A stretch of DNA of 64,000 bases from Xenophilus sp. L33. Lineage in GTDB: Bacteria > Pseudomonadota > Gammaproteobacteria > Burkholderiales > Burkholderiaceae_C. Location of the stretch: contig NZ_LMUW01000022.1 of the NCBI RefSeq assembly GCF_009765735.1, positions 1 through 64,000 on the forward strand. Reading direction: 5' to 3'. Positions within the stretch are counted from its first letter, which is position 1. Each line of letters begins with the position of its first letter. The notes under the pieces are model-generated. The model was not told where the DNA came from. It did no database searches and saw nothing but the letters and a program-made list of their open reading frames with translations. Shown one piece after another: positions 1 through 8,245 of the stretch. A program made the translations under genes and the position numbers.

Positions 1-1
1 G

Positions 2-1432
2 GCGCAGGCGCTGCCCGAGGCGCAGACGCTCAAGGGCCTGGGCGCGGCGCCGGCCGGCAGCGGCGGCCACCGCATCGCGCTGGCGCTGGTTGCGGCGGGT
101 GCGGTGCTGGCGGCCGCGCCCTCGGTCTTCGGGATCCCGATGGCCGCCTGCCTCTCGGTCGCCCTGCTGCTGGTCGGCGGCATCGCCGCGCTGCCCTGGC
201 TGATCGCCGCGATCTACGACCGGCTGGCGCCGCGCCTGTCGGGCCGGCTGCTGCCGCTGCTGGCGATCGAGCGGGCCCGGCGCATGCGCGGCACCGCGGC
301 GGTGGCGGTCAGCGGCGTGGTCGCCAGCCTCAGCCTGGCGGTCGCGCTGACCGTGATGGTCGCCAGCTTCCGCGACTCGGTCACCCGCTGGCTCGACGTG
401 GTGCTGCCGGCCGACCTCTACCTGCGCAGCGGCACCAGCGGCACCGGCGCGGGCATCGAGGCGGCGCTCTTCACGCAGCAGGTGGTCCAGCGTCTGGCGC
501 AGTTGCCCGGCGTGGCCCGCGTCGGCACCTTGCGCACCCGCTCGCTGCTGATCGATCCGGCGCGGCCGCCGGTCACGCTGATCGCGCGCAGCCTCGACGA
601 GGGCGCCGACCGCACCCTGCCGCTGATCGGGCCGGCACTGCCGGTGCCGCCCGGCGAGACCGGCATCTATGTGAGCGAGGCGGTGGTCGAGCTGTACGGC
701 GCCCGGCCGGGCACGCTGTTCGAGCCGCTGGCGCGCGCCTGGGGGCCGGTGGCCGGCGCGCCGCCGGTCTTCTTCGTCGCCGGCGTCTGGCGCGACTACG
801 TGCGGCAGTTCGGCGCGATCACGCTGGACGCACGCGACTTCGAACGCCTCACCGGCGACAGCAGCGTCAGCGACGTGGCGCTGTGGCTGGCCCCCGGCAC
901 GCCGGAAGGCCCGGTGCAGGCGGCCATGCGGGCGCTGGCGGCGCGCGAATTCGGCGCCCAGGAGCCGATCGAGATCGCCTCGGTGGCGCAGATCCGCGCG
1001 ACCTCGCTGCGCATCTTCGACCGCAGCTTCGCGGTCACCTACTGGCTGCAGGCGGTGGCGATCGCGATCGGGCTGTTCGGCATCGCCGCCAGCTTCAGCG
1101 CCCAGGTGCTGGCGCGGCGCAAGGAATTCGGCCTCCTGGCGCACCTGGGCTTCACCCGCGCGCAGGTGCTGGCGATCGTCGCCGGCGAAGGCGCCGCCTG
1201 GACCGCGATCGGCGCGGTCGCCGGGCTGGGGCTCGGGCTCGCGGTGTCGCTGGTGCTGGTGAAGGTGGTGAATCCGCAGAGCTTCCACTGGAGCATGGAC
1301 CTGATGGTGCCCTGGCTGCGGCTGGCCGCGCTCTGCGCCGCGGTGGTCGCGGCCGGCACGCTCACCGCCTGGCTGGCCGGCCGGGCCGCCGCCGGGCGCG
1401 ACGCGGTGATGGCGGTCAAGGAAGACTGGTGA
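2..1432 (+). CDS. FtsX/MacB-type ABC transporter permease, C-terminal part (5' end outside window)
   Basis: Open reading frame running in from the left edge; 476 codons are visible. Hydrophobic segments lie at about residues 26-78 and 100-126. A periplasmic-like soluble region follows (about 130-335), then the last membrane segments (about 340-420 and 440-462), which is the FtsX domain arrangement of lipoprotein/macrolide-type permeases. Such permeases work with an ATPase that would be encoded upstream, outside the window. The downstream AttH-like lipocalin gene fits the AttEFGH/LolCDE-like exporter set known in proteobacteria. The substrate cannot be told from sequence. It ends 10 nt before the next gene, so it is probably co-transcribed. 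Confidence 0.85.
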   Translation, partial: AQALPEAQTLKGLGAAPAGSGGHRIALALVAAGAVLAAAPSVFGIPMAACLSVALLLVGGIAALPWLIAAIYDRLAPRLSGRLLPLLAIERARRMRGTAAVAVSGVVASLSLAVALTVMVASFRDSVTRWLDVVLPADLYLRSGTSGTGAGIEAALFTQQVVQRLAQLPGVARVGTLRTRSLLIDPARPPVTLIARSLDEGADRTLPLIGPALPVPPGETGIYVSEAVVELYGARPGTLFEPLARAWGPVAGAPPVFFVAGVWRDYVRQFGAITLDARDFERLTGDSSVSDVALWLAPGTPEGPVQAAMRALAAREFGAQEPIEIASVAQIRATSLRIFDRSFAVTYWLQAVAIAIGLFGIAASFSAQVLARRKEFGLLAHLGFTRAQVLAIVAGEGAAWTAIGAVAGLGLGLAVSLVLVKVVNPQSFHWSMDLMVPWLRLAALCAAVVAAGTLTAWLAGRAAAGRDAVMAVKEDW

Positions 1433-1442
1433 GAATGCGAGC

Positions 1443-2510
1443 ATGAACGCCCCCACCTCACCGGCCGGCGGCTGGCTCGGCAACGCGATCCAGCGCATCG
1501 AGGCCGACTACCTGCGCAGCGCCGACACCCATCTCATCCCGCTGCGGCTGCCCGCCTTCGCCGAGGCCGGCATCGACCTCTACCTGAAGGACGAGTCGAC
1601 CCATCCGACCGGCAGCCTCAAGCACCGGCTGGCGCGCTCGCTCTTCCTCTATGCGCTGTGCAACGGCTGGATCCACGAAGGCACCACCGTGGTCGAAGCC
1701 TCCAGCGGCTCGACCGCGGTGAGCGAAGCCTACTTCGCGCGGCTGCTGGGCCTGCCCTTCATCGCCGTGATGCCGCGCAGCACCTCGCCCGAGAAGGTGG
1801 CGCAGATCGCCTTCCACGGCGGCAGCTGCCATTTCGTCGAGCGCGCCGGCGAGGTCTACGCCGAGGCCCAGGCGCTGGCCGAGCGCAGCGGCGGCCACTA
1901 CATGGACCAGTTCACCTACGCCGAGCGCGCCACCGACTGGCGCGGCAACAACAACATCGCCGAAAGCATGTTCCAGCAGATGGCGCGCGAGCGGCATCCG
2001 GTGCCGGGCTGGATCGTGGTCGGCGCCGGCACCGGCGGCACCAGCGCGACCATCGGGCGCTATCTGCGCTTTCGCTGCCACGACACGCAGCTCGCGGTGG
2101 TCGACCCGGAAGGCTCGGTCTTCGCCGCCTACCACGCGAGCGGCGACGCCACGCTCGGCGCGCCCGGCTCGCGCATCGAGGGCATCGGCCGGCCGCGGGT
2201 CGAGCCGAGCTTCGTGCGCACCCTGGTCGAACGCATGATCGAGGTGCCGAACGTCGACTCGGTGGCGGCGATGCGGGCGCTGTTGGGCCTGCTCGGCCGC
2301 AAGGTGGGGCCTTCGACCGGCACCAACTTCGTCGGCATGCTGCAGCTGGCCCACGAGATGCGCGCGGCCGGGCGGCAGGGCTCGATCCTGTCGCTGCTGT
2401 GCGATGCCGGCGAGCGCTACCTGCCGAGCTACCACGATGCCGAATGGGTGCAGCAGGCCTTCGGCGACTGCGGCGAGGCCGAGCGGCGCATCGCCGCGCA
2501 GCTGGCCTGA
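1443..2510 (+). CDS. PLP-dependent cysteine synthase/cysteine desulfhydrase family protein
   Basis: A 355-residue fold-type II PLP enzyme. The Schiff-base lysine is in PTGSLKHR (K60), the substrate loop is SSGST (about residues 84-88), and a glycine-rich phosphate-binding loop GAGTGGTS lies near residue 197. These are the landmarks of the O-acetylserine sulfhydrylase / cystathionine beta-synthase superfamily. The loop differs from the usual TSGNTG of CysK/CysM, so a cysteine desulfhydrase or another beta-replacement reaction is possible. It sits between an FtsX permease and an AttH-like gene with very short gaps, so it probably shares their transcript. Family certain, exact reaction not. Confidence 0.85.
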   Translation: MNAPTSPAGGWLGNAIQRIEADYLRSADTHLIPLRLPAFAEAGIDLYLKDESTHPTGSLKHRLARSLFLYALCNGWIHEGTTVVEASSGSTAVSEAYFARLLGLPFIAVMPRSTSPEKVAQIAFHGGSCHFVERAGEVYAEAQALAERSGGHYMDQFTYAERATDWRGNNNIAESMFQQMARERHPVPGWIVVGAGTGGTSATIGRYLRFRCHDTQLAVVDPEGSVFAAYHASGDATLGAPGSRIEGIGRPRVEPSFVRTLVERMIEVPNVDSVAAMRALLGLLGRKVGPSTGTNFVGMLQLAHEMRAAGRQGSILSLLCDAGERYLPSYHDAEWVQQAFGDCGEAERRIAAQLA

Positions 2511-2515
2511 CGCGC

Positions 2516-3589
2516 ATGCGGCGTCGCGCGGCATTCGGAGGCGGCCTGCGGCTCGTCGCCGCCTGGGGCGCGCTGGCGCTGCCGGGCGCCGCGACGTGGG
2601 CCCTGCCGCGCCGGCCGCTGGTCTTCCCGCGCGACTTCGGCAGCCATCCGGAACTGCGAACCGAGTGGTGGTACATCACCGGCCACGCCGAGAGCGGCGC
2701 GCGCCGCTTCGGCTTCCAGGTGACCTTCTTCCGATCCCGCATCGACGCGGCCCAGCCGCTGCATTCGGCCTTCGCCGCCAAGCAGCTGGTCTGGGCCCAC
2801 ACCGCCCTCACCGACCTGCAGGGCGGCCGCCTGCACCACGACCAACGCATGGCGCGGGCCGGCTTCGGCGTCGCGCAAGCCGCCGAGGCAGACACCGACG
2901 TGCGGCTGCGCGACTGGACGCTGCGCCGCGCCGACGGCCGCTACCAGGCCCGCGTCGCCAGCGACGATTTCGCGCTGGCGTTCGACTTCACGCCGACCCA
3001 GCCGGTGCTGCTGCAGGGCGACGACGGCCTTTCGCGCAAGGGGCCGGGCCCGGCGCAGGCCAGCTACTACTACAGCGAGCCGCAGCTCGCGACTCGCGGC
3101 CGCATCACGTTGCAGGGCCAGGCCTTCGAGGTCACGGGCAAGGCCTGGCTGGACCATGAGTTCAGCGAAGAATTGATCCCGCCGGAAGCCGTCGGCTGGG
3201 ACTGGATCGGCTTCAACCTCGACGACGGCGGCGCCCTCGCCGCCTTCGTGCTGCGGCGCGCGGATGGCAGCGACATCTGGGCCAGCGGAACCTTTCGCGG
3301 GGCCGATGGAACGCGCCAGGTGTTCGGTACGGACCAGGTTCGGTTCACGCCGTTGGACAGCTGGACCAGTCCCCGCACGCGGGCGCGCTATCCGGTGCGC
3401 TGGAAGGTGGAGACACCGGCGGGACGCTTCGAGGTGCGTGCCTTGCTGGACGACCAGGAGCTGGCGGGGAGCGGGCCGGGGAGCGTGGTGTATTGGGAGG
3501 GGTTGAGCGAGCTGCTCGACGTCTCGGGAAAGCGCGTGGGGTTGGGGTATCTGGAGATGACGGGGTATGCGGCGCCGTTGGACAAATAG
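2516..3589 (+). CDS. AttH-like lipocalin-fold protein (carotenoid 1,2-hydratase-like)
   Basis: A 357-residue protein with a basic N-terminus and a hydrophobic stretch ending near ALP (about residue 30), consistent with export. The motif TEWWYITGH follows shortly after, and KAWLDHEFS with WDWIGF occurs around residue 210; these mark the AttH/CrtC lipocalin-like family. The ATG at 2516, 5 nt after the previous stop, is chosen because it gives the signal-like N-terminus. AttH proteins are usually encoded beside FtsX-type permeases, as here, and are thought to be periplasmic partners of the exporter. Carotenoid hydratase activity is unlikely, as no carotenoid genes are near. Confidence 0.82.
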   Translation: MRRRAAFGGGLRLVAAWGALALPGAATWALPRRPLVFPRDFGSHPELRTEWWYITGHAESGARRFGFQVTFFRSRIDAAQPLHSAFAAKQLVWAHTALTDLQGGRLHHDQRMARAGFGVAQAAEADTDVRLRDWTLRRADGRYQARVASDDFALAFDFTPTQPVLLQGDDGLSRKGPGPAQASYYYSEPQLATRGRITLQGQAFEVTGKAWLDHEFSEELIPPEAVGWDWIGFNLDDGGALAAFVLRRADGSDIWASGTFRGADGTRQVFGTDQVRFTPLDSWTSPRTRARYPVRWKVETPAGRFEVRALLDDQELAGSGPGSVVYWEGLSELLDVSGKRVGLGYLEMTGYAAPLDK

Positions 3590-3640
3590 CCTTCTTGTTT
3601 CTGGGCGCTGCACGTTGGGCGCTGCGCACTTGGGGGGCGG

Positions 3641-3826
3641 CGCCCGGCATGCGGTGCGGGCTGGGCGACCCCTGTGCGCCGCTGAGGAGCGCAGCTTCAG
3701 GCGGATCAAGGGCCGCACATGTTTGAGCGAAGCGAGTTTGTGCGGACCCCGCCTGAAGCGAGCACCGCAAGGGAGCCCGAAGGGCCGGCGCAGTGGGGTC
3801 GCCCAGCCCGCACCGCATGCCGGGCG
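3641..3826. repeat. Large nested palindrome (186 bp) in the intergenic region
   Basis: The 283-nt gap between 3589 and 3873 is dominated by this structure. Outer arms 3641-3672 and 3795-3826 are a perfect 32-bp inverted repeat. Inside, 3694-3704 pairs with 3749-3759 (11 bp, GCTTCAGGCGG) and 3713-3719 with 3739-3745 (CCGCACA), leaving a 19-nt apex at 3720-3738. No long T tract follows, so it is not a standard terminator, although it could act as one after the AttH-like gene. No transposase is present. It could be a REP/MITE-like element carried in trans or a lineage-specific intergenic repeat. Confidence 0.9.
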
Positions 3827-3872
3827 GACCGTCCGACGCAACACAGCAGCAGTTGCCCTAACATCCACCCTC

Positions 3873-4355
3873 ATGGACGACCTCCTCCAGCGCACCGCCG
3901 GCCTGCCCGAGATCAGGCTTGAAGAAGGCGACGCTGTGGTTCGCGAAGGCGACGTCGGTGGCGGCTTGTGGATCCTGGTGTCGGGGTCGCTGCAGGTCAG
4001 CCGGCTGGGCAGCGCGATCAACACGATCCGGCGTCCCGGCGCCGCGGTCGGCGAGGTGTCGCTGCTGCTGGATCAACCTTGCGGCGCCACGGTGGTGGCC
4101 AGCGAGCCGAGCGTGCTGCGCTATGCGGCCGACGGCCGCGCGCTGCTGGACAGCGATCCGGCCGTGATGCGGCTGATCGCCTCGGGCCTGGCGGAGCGGC
4201 TCAACTTCGTCACCACCTACCTGGCCGACCTGAAGAACCAGTACGGCGATTCGCCGGGCCTGGCGATGGTGTCGGAGGTGCTCGGCCAACTGGCGCACCA
4301 CCAGGGGCCGCCGGCCCGGCCGGGCTCCGCGCGGGATCCCGATCCGGACTACTGA
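3873..4355 (+). CDS. Cyclic nucleotide-binding (cNMP) domain protein, single domain
   Basis: 160 residues with the beta-roll pattern of a Crp-like cNMP-binding domain: EGDAVVREGDVGGGLWILVSG at about 18-38, GAAVGEVSLLLDQP at about 54-67, and a following A-T-V segment. The C-terminal part (about 95-135) is helical, but no helix-turn-helix DNA-binding domain is present, so it is shorter than Crp/Fnr regulators (about 210-230 residues). A stand-alone ligand sensor or protein partner is likely. The ATG at 3873 starts the domain directly. It ends 7 nt from the convergent metallophosphoesterase gene. Confidence 0.78.
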   Translation: MDDLLQRTAGLPEIRLEEGDAVVREGDVGGGLWILVSGSLQVSRLGSAINTIRRPGAAVGEVSLLLDQPCGATVVASEPSVLRYAADGRALLDSDPAVMRLIASGLAERLNFVTTYLADLKNQYGDSPGLAMVSEVLGQLAHHQGPPARPGSARDPDPDY

Positions 4356-4362
4356 CGCGGCG

Positions 4363-5115
4363 TCAGAACACCGTGCGCGCCGGCGCCTTGTCGGCAGACA
4401 AGGACAGCGTCTCCTCCCCCATCAACGACCGCCAGGTCGCGGTGCCCGCGGCCAGGTCGATCACGATGTGCGGCGGCACCGGCCCGATCAGGCGGCCGGC
4501 GTTGAAGACCCAGGTCTTGCCGCCGATGCGGTCGGCCCAGTGGCCGGCCTCCTTGAAGGGCGCCTGGTGCACGTGGCCGGCGAGCACCATGTCGGGCCGG
4601 AAGGTGTCGATCCAGCCGGCGAGGTCCGCGTCGCCGTAGAAGCGCTTGCCGGTCCAGCAGGTCGGCGAATTCATCGGCGGCCAGTGGTAGACCCAGATCC
4701 AGCGCGCGGGCCGGCGCTTCGCATCGGCCGCCAACTGCGCTTCGAGCGCGGCCCGGCCGGCCGGGCCGTCCCACCACGGGCAGACGGTGACCAGCGTGTC
4801 GCCGACCACGAGCCCGTCGCCGTCGGTGGCCACGCCTTCGCGCCGGCACTGCGGCAGCCACAGGGAGGCGCGCTCGCCGTTCGCATCGGCGCCGGTCAGG
4901 TCGTGGTTGCCGGAGGCCAGCACCAGCGCGGTGCGCGGCTTCATCAGCGAGAAATAGCGCAGCAGCACCAGCGACTGCGCGTCCAGCGACACCGCCGAGT
5001 TGGCGTCGAGGTGGTCGCCGGCCAGCACCACGAGGTCGTGCTCCGGCGCGACGCGGACCACCCAGTCAAGTTGGGGCAGCGTGTAGTGGAGGTCGGAGAC
5101 GAGGAGGATGCGCAC
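4363..5115 (-). CDS. Calcineurin-like metallophosphoesterase
   Basis: 250 residues with the full metal-binding signature of the family in order: SDLHY at 7-11, AGDHLD near 32-37, ASGNHDLTG near 66-74, VYHWPP near 142 and AGHVHQ near 184. These D, H and N ligands hold the dinuclear metal centre used to hydrolyse phosphomonoesters or diesters. No signal peptide, so it is cytoplasmic. It lies 46 nt downstream of livM on the same strand and could be transcribed from that operon. The substrate is unknown; YfcE-like phosphodiesterases and nucleases share this fold. Confidence 0.85.
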   Translation of the reverse strand: MRILLVSDLHYTLPQLDWVVRVAPEHDLVVLAGDHLDANSAVSLDAQSLVLLRYFSLMKPRTALVLASGNHDLTGADANGERASLWLPQCRREGVATDGDGLVVGDTLVTVCPWWDGPAGRAALEAQLAADAKRRPARWIWVYHWPPMNSPTCWTGKRFYGDADLAGWIDTFRPDMVLAGHVHQAPFKEAGHWADRIGGKTWVFNAGRLIGPVPPHIVIDLAAGTATWRSLMGEETLSLSADKAPARTVF

Positions 5116-5161
5116 GACGGGGATGCAGCGAGTGCGCTCCCATTGTCGGGGCAGCGAAACG

Positions 5162-6136
5162 TCAGCGCTTGCGGTCGATGAAGCCGATGATCTCGCCCAT
5201 GATGCCGCGCCGGAAGGCCAGCACGCAGATCACGAAGATCAGGCCGGTCACCATGGTCACCGATTCGCCGAGCGTGTTGAACCACTCGAAGTTCGTGAGG
5301 TGCGCCAGCATGCTGCCGAACTCGCCAATCTTGTTCTCCAGCATCTCGACCACCGCGGCACCGACCAGCGGGCCCGACAAGGTGCCGAGCCCACCCACCA
5401 GCGTCATCAGGATCACCTGGCCCGAGGCGCTCCAGTGCACGTCCGACAAGGTCGCGAAGCCCAGCACCAGCGTCTTGAGCGAACCCGCCAAGCCCGACAG
5501 CGCCGCCGAGATCACGAAGGCCAGCAGCTTGAAGCGGCCGACGTCGTAGCCCAGCGAGAGCGCGCGCGGCTCGTTCTCCTTGATGCCCTTCAGCACCTGC
5601 CCGAAGGGCGAGTGGATGGTGCGCACGATCAGCAGGAAGGCGACCACCACGATCGCCACGGTCACGTAGTACATCGTGAGGTCGTTCTGCAGGTCGACGA
5701 GGCCGAAGAGCTTGCCGCGCGGCACGCCCTGCAGGCCGTCCTCGCCACCGGTGAAGCTGGCCTGCAGCGCGACGAAGTAGATCATCTGCGCCAGCGCCAA
5801 GGTGATCATCGCGAAGTAGATGCCCTGCCGGCGGATCGCCAGCATGCCGAAGACCCAGCCGAGCAGCGCGCCGGTCGCGGTGCCCGCGATCAGGCCCAGC
5901 TCCGGCGTGAGGCCCCACGACTTCATCACGAAGCCGGCCACGTAGGCCGAGCCGCCGAGGAAGGCCGCATGGCCGAAGGACAAGAGGCCGGTGTAGCCCA
6001 GCAGCAGGTTGAAGGCCGAGGCGAACAGCGCGAAGCACAGCAGCTTCATCACGAACACCGGATAGGCGCCGACGAAGGGAGCGACCAGCAGCGCGACGAA
6101 GAGGAGCGCGTAGCAGACGGTGGCGAGCTTTTTCAT
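5162..6136 (-). CDS. livM: Branched-chain amino acid ABC transporter permease LivM
   Basis: 324 residues, strongly hydrophobic throughout with around ten membrane segments, matching LivM of the HAAT family in length. The motifs GYTGLLSFGHAAF near 50 and GGLGTLSGPLVGA near 250 are typical of LivM. Last transporter gene of the livG-livF-SBP-SBP-livH-livM set, starting 6 nt after livH. It forms the membrane channel with LivH. Substrates may be branched-chain amino acids, but HAAT systems also carry urea, amides or aromatic compounds. Confidence 0.93.
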   Translation of the reverse strand: MKKLATVCYALLFVALLVAPFVGAYPVFVMKLLCFALFASAFNLLLGYTGLLSFGHAAFLGGSAYVAGFVMKSWGLTPELGLIAGTATGALLGWVFGMLAIRRQGIYFAMITLALAQMIYFVALQASFTGGEDGLQGVPRGKLFGLVDLQNDLTMYYVTVAIVVVAFLLIVRTIHSPFGQVLKGIKENEPRALSLGYDVGRFKLLAFVISAALSGLAGSLKTLVLGFATLSDVHWSASGQVILMTLVGGLGTLSGPLVGAAVVEMLENKIGEFGSMLAHLTNFEWFNTLGESVTMVTGLIFVICVLAFRRGIMGEIIGFIDRKR

Positions 6137-6142
6137 GCCGTC

Positions 6143-7018
6143 CTACTTCTCTTTGCCGAACAGGCCGGCGGGACGGATCAGCAGCACGATCACCATGATC
6201 ACGAAGACGACCGTGGAAGAAGCTTCCGGATAGAACACCTTGGTGAATCCCTCGATGACGCCGAGCCCGAGCCCGGTCAGGATGGCGCCCATGATCGAGC
6301 CCATGCCGCCGATCACCACCACCGCGAACACGACGATGATCAGGTTCTGCCCCATCAGCGGCGACACCTGGATCACCGGCGCCGCCAGCACGCCGGCGAA
6401 GGCGGCCAGCGCGCAGCCGAAGGCGTAGGTCAGCGTGATCATCAGCGGCACGTTGACGCCGAAGGCCTCGACCAGCCGCGGGTTCTCGGTGCCGGCGCGC
6501 AGGTAGGCGCCCAGGCGGGTCTTCTCGATCACGAACCAGGTCGCGAAGCAGATCACCAGCGAGGCCAGCACCACCCATGCGCGGTAGTTGGGCAGCACCA
6601 TGAAGCCGAGGTCGGTGGCGCTCTGCAGCGCGTCGGGCGCGTCGTAGGACAGGCCCGAGACGCCGTACACCGAGCGGAACACGCCCTCCACCAGCAAGGT
6701 GAGCCCGAGCGTCAGCAACAGGCTGTAGAGCGGGTCGAGCTTGTAGATCCAGCGCAGCAGCAGCCGCTCGACCGCGACGCCGAACAGGCCGACCAGCACC
6801 GGCGCGATGACGAGCATCGCCCAGTAGCTGATGCCGAAGTAGTTCATCGCCATCCAGCTGAGCACGGCGCCCAGCATGAACAGCGCGCCGTGGGCGAAGT
6901 TGATGACGTTCAGCAACCCGAAGATGACCGCCAGGCCGAGGCTCAGGATCGCGTAGAACGAGCCGTTGACGAGCCCCAGCAGGAGCTGGCTCAGCAGACC
7001 GGGAAGAGAAAGCGTCAT
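6143..7018 (-). CDS. livH: Branched-chain amino acid ABC transporter permease LivH
   Basis: 291 residues, about eight membrane segments. It carries the LivH hallmarks LGLAVIFGLLNVINFAHG near 27-44 and the cytoplasmic coupling stretch near GGMGSIMGA (about 238-246). It begins 7 nt after the second binding-protein gene and is followed by livM, so the genes are co-transcribed. Partner of LivM in the inner-membrane channel energised by LivG/LivF. Confidence 0.93.
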   Translation of the reverse strand: MTLSLPGLLSQLLLGLVNGSFYAILSLGLAVIFGLLNVINFAHGALFMLGAVLSWMAMNYFGISYWAMLVIAPVLVGLFGVAVERLLLRWIYKLDPLYSLLLTLGLTLLVEGVFRSVYGVSGLSYDAPDALQSATDLGFMVLPNYRAWVVLASLVICFATWFVIEKTRLGAYLRAGTENPRLVEAFGVNVPLMITLTYAFGCALAAFAGVLAAPVIQVSPLMGQNLIIVVFAVVVIGGMGSIMGAILTGLGLGVIEGFTKVFYPEASSTVVFVIMVIVLLIRPAGLFGKEK

Positions 7019-7025
7019 CCAGCCG

Positions 7026-8234
7026 TCACTTCCACAGGGCGCACTTGCTGTCGGCCTTGCTGGTGAAGACCTCGTCGCCCGGCAGCTTCTGGACCACCTT
7101 GTAGTAGTCCCACGGCACCTTCGACTCGGCCTGCGACTTCACCTGCACCAGGTACATGTCGTGCACGAAGCGGCCGTCGGGGCGCACCACGCCCTTGGCG
7201 TAGAAGTCGTTGATCGGCGTCTTCTTGATCTGCGCCATCACCGCGTCGGCGTCGGTGGTCTTGGCCGCCTGCACCGCCTTCAGGTAGGTCATCGTGGCCG
7301 AGTAGTCGGCGGCCTGGATGTCGGTGGGCATGCGCTGGGTCTTGTCGAAGAACTTGCGCCCGAACGCGCGGCTGGCGTCGTCCAGGTTCCAGTCCCAGCT
7401 GGTGGTGAGCAGCAGGCCTTCGGTGTTCTTCAGGCCCAGGCTGTGGATGTCGGTGATGAAGACCAGCAGGCCCGCCAGCTTCATCGTCTTGGTGATGCCG
7501 AATTCCTTGGCCGCCTTGATCGCGTTCTGCGTGTCGCCGCCGGCGTTGGCCAGGCCCAGCACCTGCGCCTTGGAGTTCTGCGCCTGCAAGAGGAACGACG
7601 AGAAGTCCGACGCGTTGAGCGGATGCCGCACGTCGCCCACCACGGTGCCGCCCTTCTCCTTGATCACCTTGGCGGTGTCGGCCTCGAGCGCGGCGCCGAA
7701 GGCGTAGTCGGCGGTGAGGAAGAACCAGCTCTTGCCACCCTGCGCCACCACCGCGGTGCCGGTGCCCTTGGCCAGCGCCACGGTGTCGTAGGCGTAGTGC
7801 ACCGTGTAGGGGCTGCACTGCTCGTTGGTGAGCTGCGAGGCGCCGGCGCCGTTGACCATGAACACGCGCTTCTTCTCCTGCGCCACCTTGGCCAGCGCCA
7901 GGCCGGTGCCGGAGTTGGTGCCCCCGAAGAGCATCGTCAGGTTGGCGGTGTCGATCCATTCGCGCGCCTTGGAGGCGGCGATGTCGGCCTTGTTCTGGTG
8001 GTCGGCGGTGACCAGCTCGATCGGCAGGCCGTTGACCTTGCCGCCGAAGTCGTCGATCGCCATCTGGATGGCGGTGGCGCCGCCCTTGCCCTCGACGTCG
8101 GCATAGAGGCTCGACATGTCGGTGATGAAGCCGATCTTCACCTTGTCCTGGGCCTGCGCATGCGCGGCACCGGCCGAGAATGCGACGGCGATGGCGACCG
8201 GCAATGCGCCGAGCGCGAAGGTCTTCTTGTCCAT
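7026..8234 (-). CDS. LivK-like periplasmic binding protein (second of tandem pair)
   Basis: 402 residues. The N-terminus MDKKTFALGALPVAIAVAFS followed by AHAQAQ is a Sec signal peptide. The mature part is a type I periplasmic binding fold (Peripla_BP_6): KIGFITDMSSLYAD, FGGTNSG, HPLNASDFSSFLLQAQN. The start at 8234 is chosen because AGGAAGAA precedes it at proper spacing; an upstream in-frame ATG at 8249 overlaps the stop of the previous gene and adds only five residues. By eye it is a close paralogue of the gene just upstream, probably a tandem duplication that widened the substrate range of one importer. Confidence 0.92.
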   Translation of the reverse strand: MDKKTFALGALPVAIAVAFSAGAAHAQAQDKVKIGFITDMSSLYADVEGKGGATAIQMAIDDFGGKVNGLPIELVTADHQNKADIAASKAREWIDTANLTMLFGGTNSGTGLALAKVAQEKKRVFMVNGAGASQLTNEQCSPYTVHYAYDTVALAKGTGTAVVAQGGKSWFFLTADYAFGAALEADTAKVIKEKGGTVVGDVRHPLNASDFSSFLLQAQNSKAQVLGLANAGGDTQNAIKAAKEFGITKTMKLAGLLVFITDIHSLGLKNTEGLLLTTSWDWNLDDASRAFGRKFFDKTQRMPTDIQAADYSATMTYLKAVQAAKTTDADAVMAQIKKTPINDFYAKGVVRPDGRFVHDMYLVQVKSQAESKVPWDYYKVVQKLPGDEVFTSKADSKCALWK

Positions 8235-8245
8235 GTTCTTCTTCC

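Noticed and set aside
1458-2534. Long open frame on the minus strand across the cysteine-synthase-like gene
   Set aside because: Composition is His/Arg/Gly-rich without any family motif; it mirrors the codon bias of the real gene on the plus strand.
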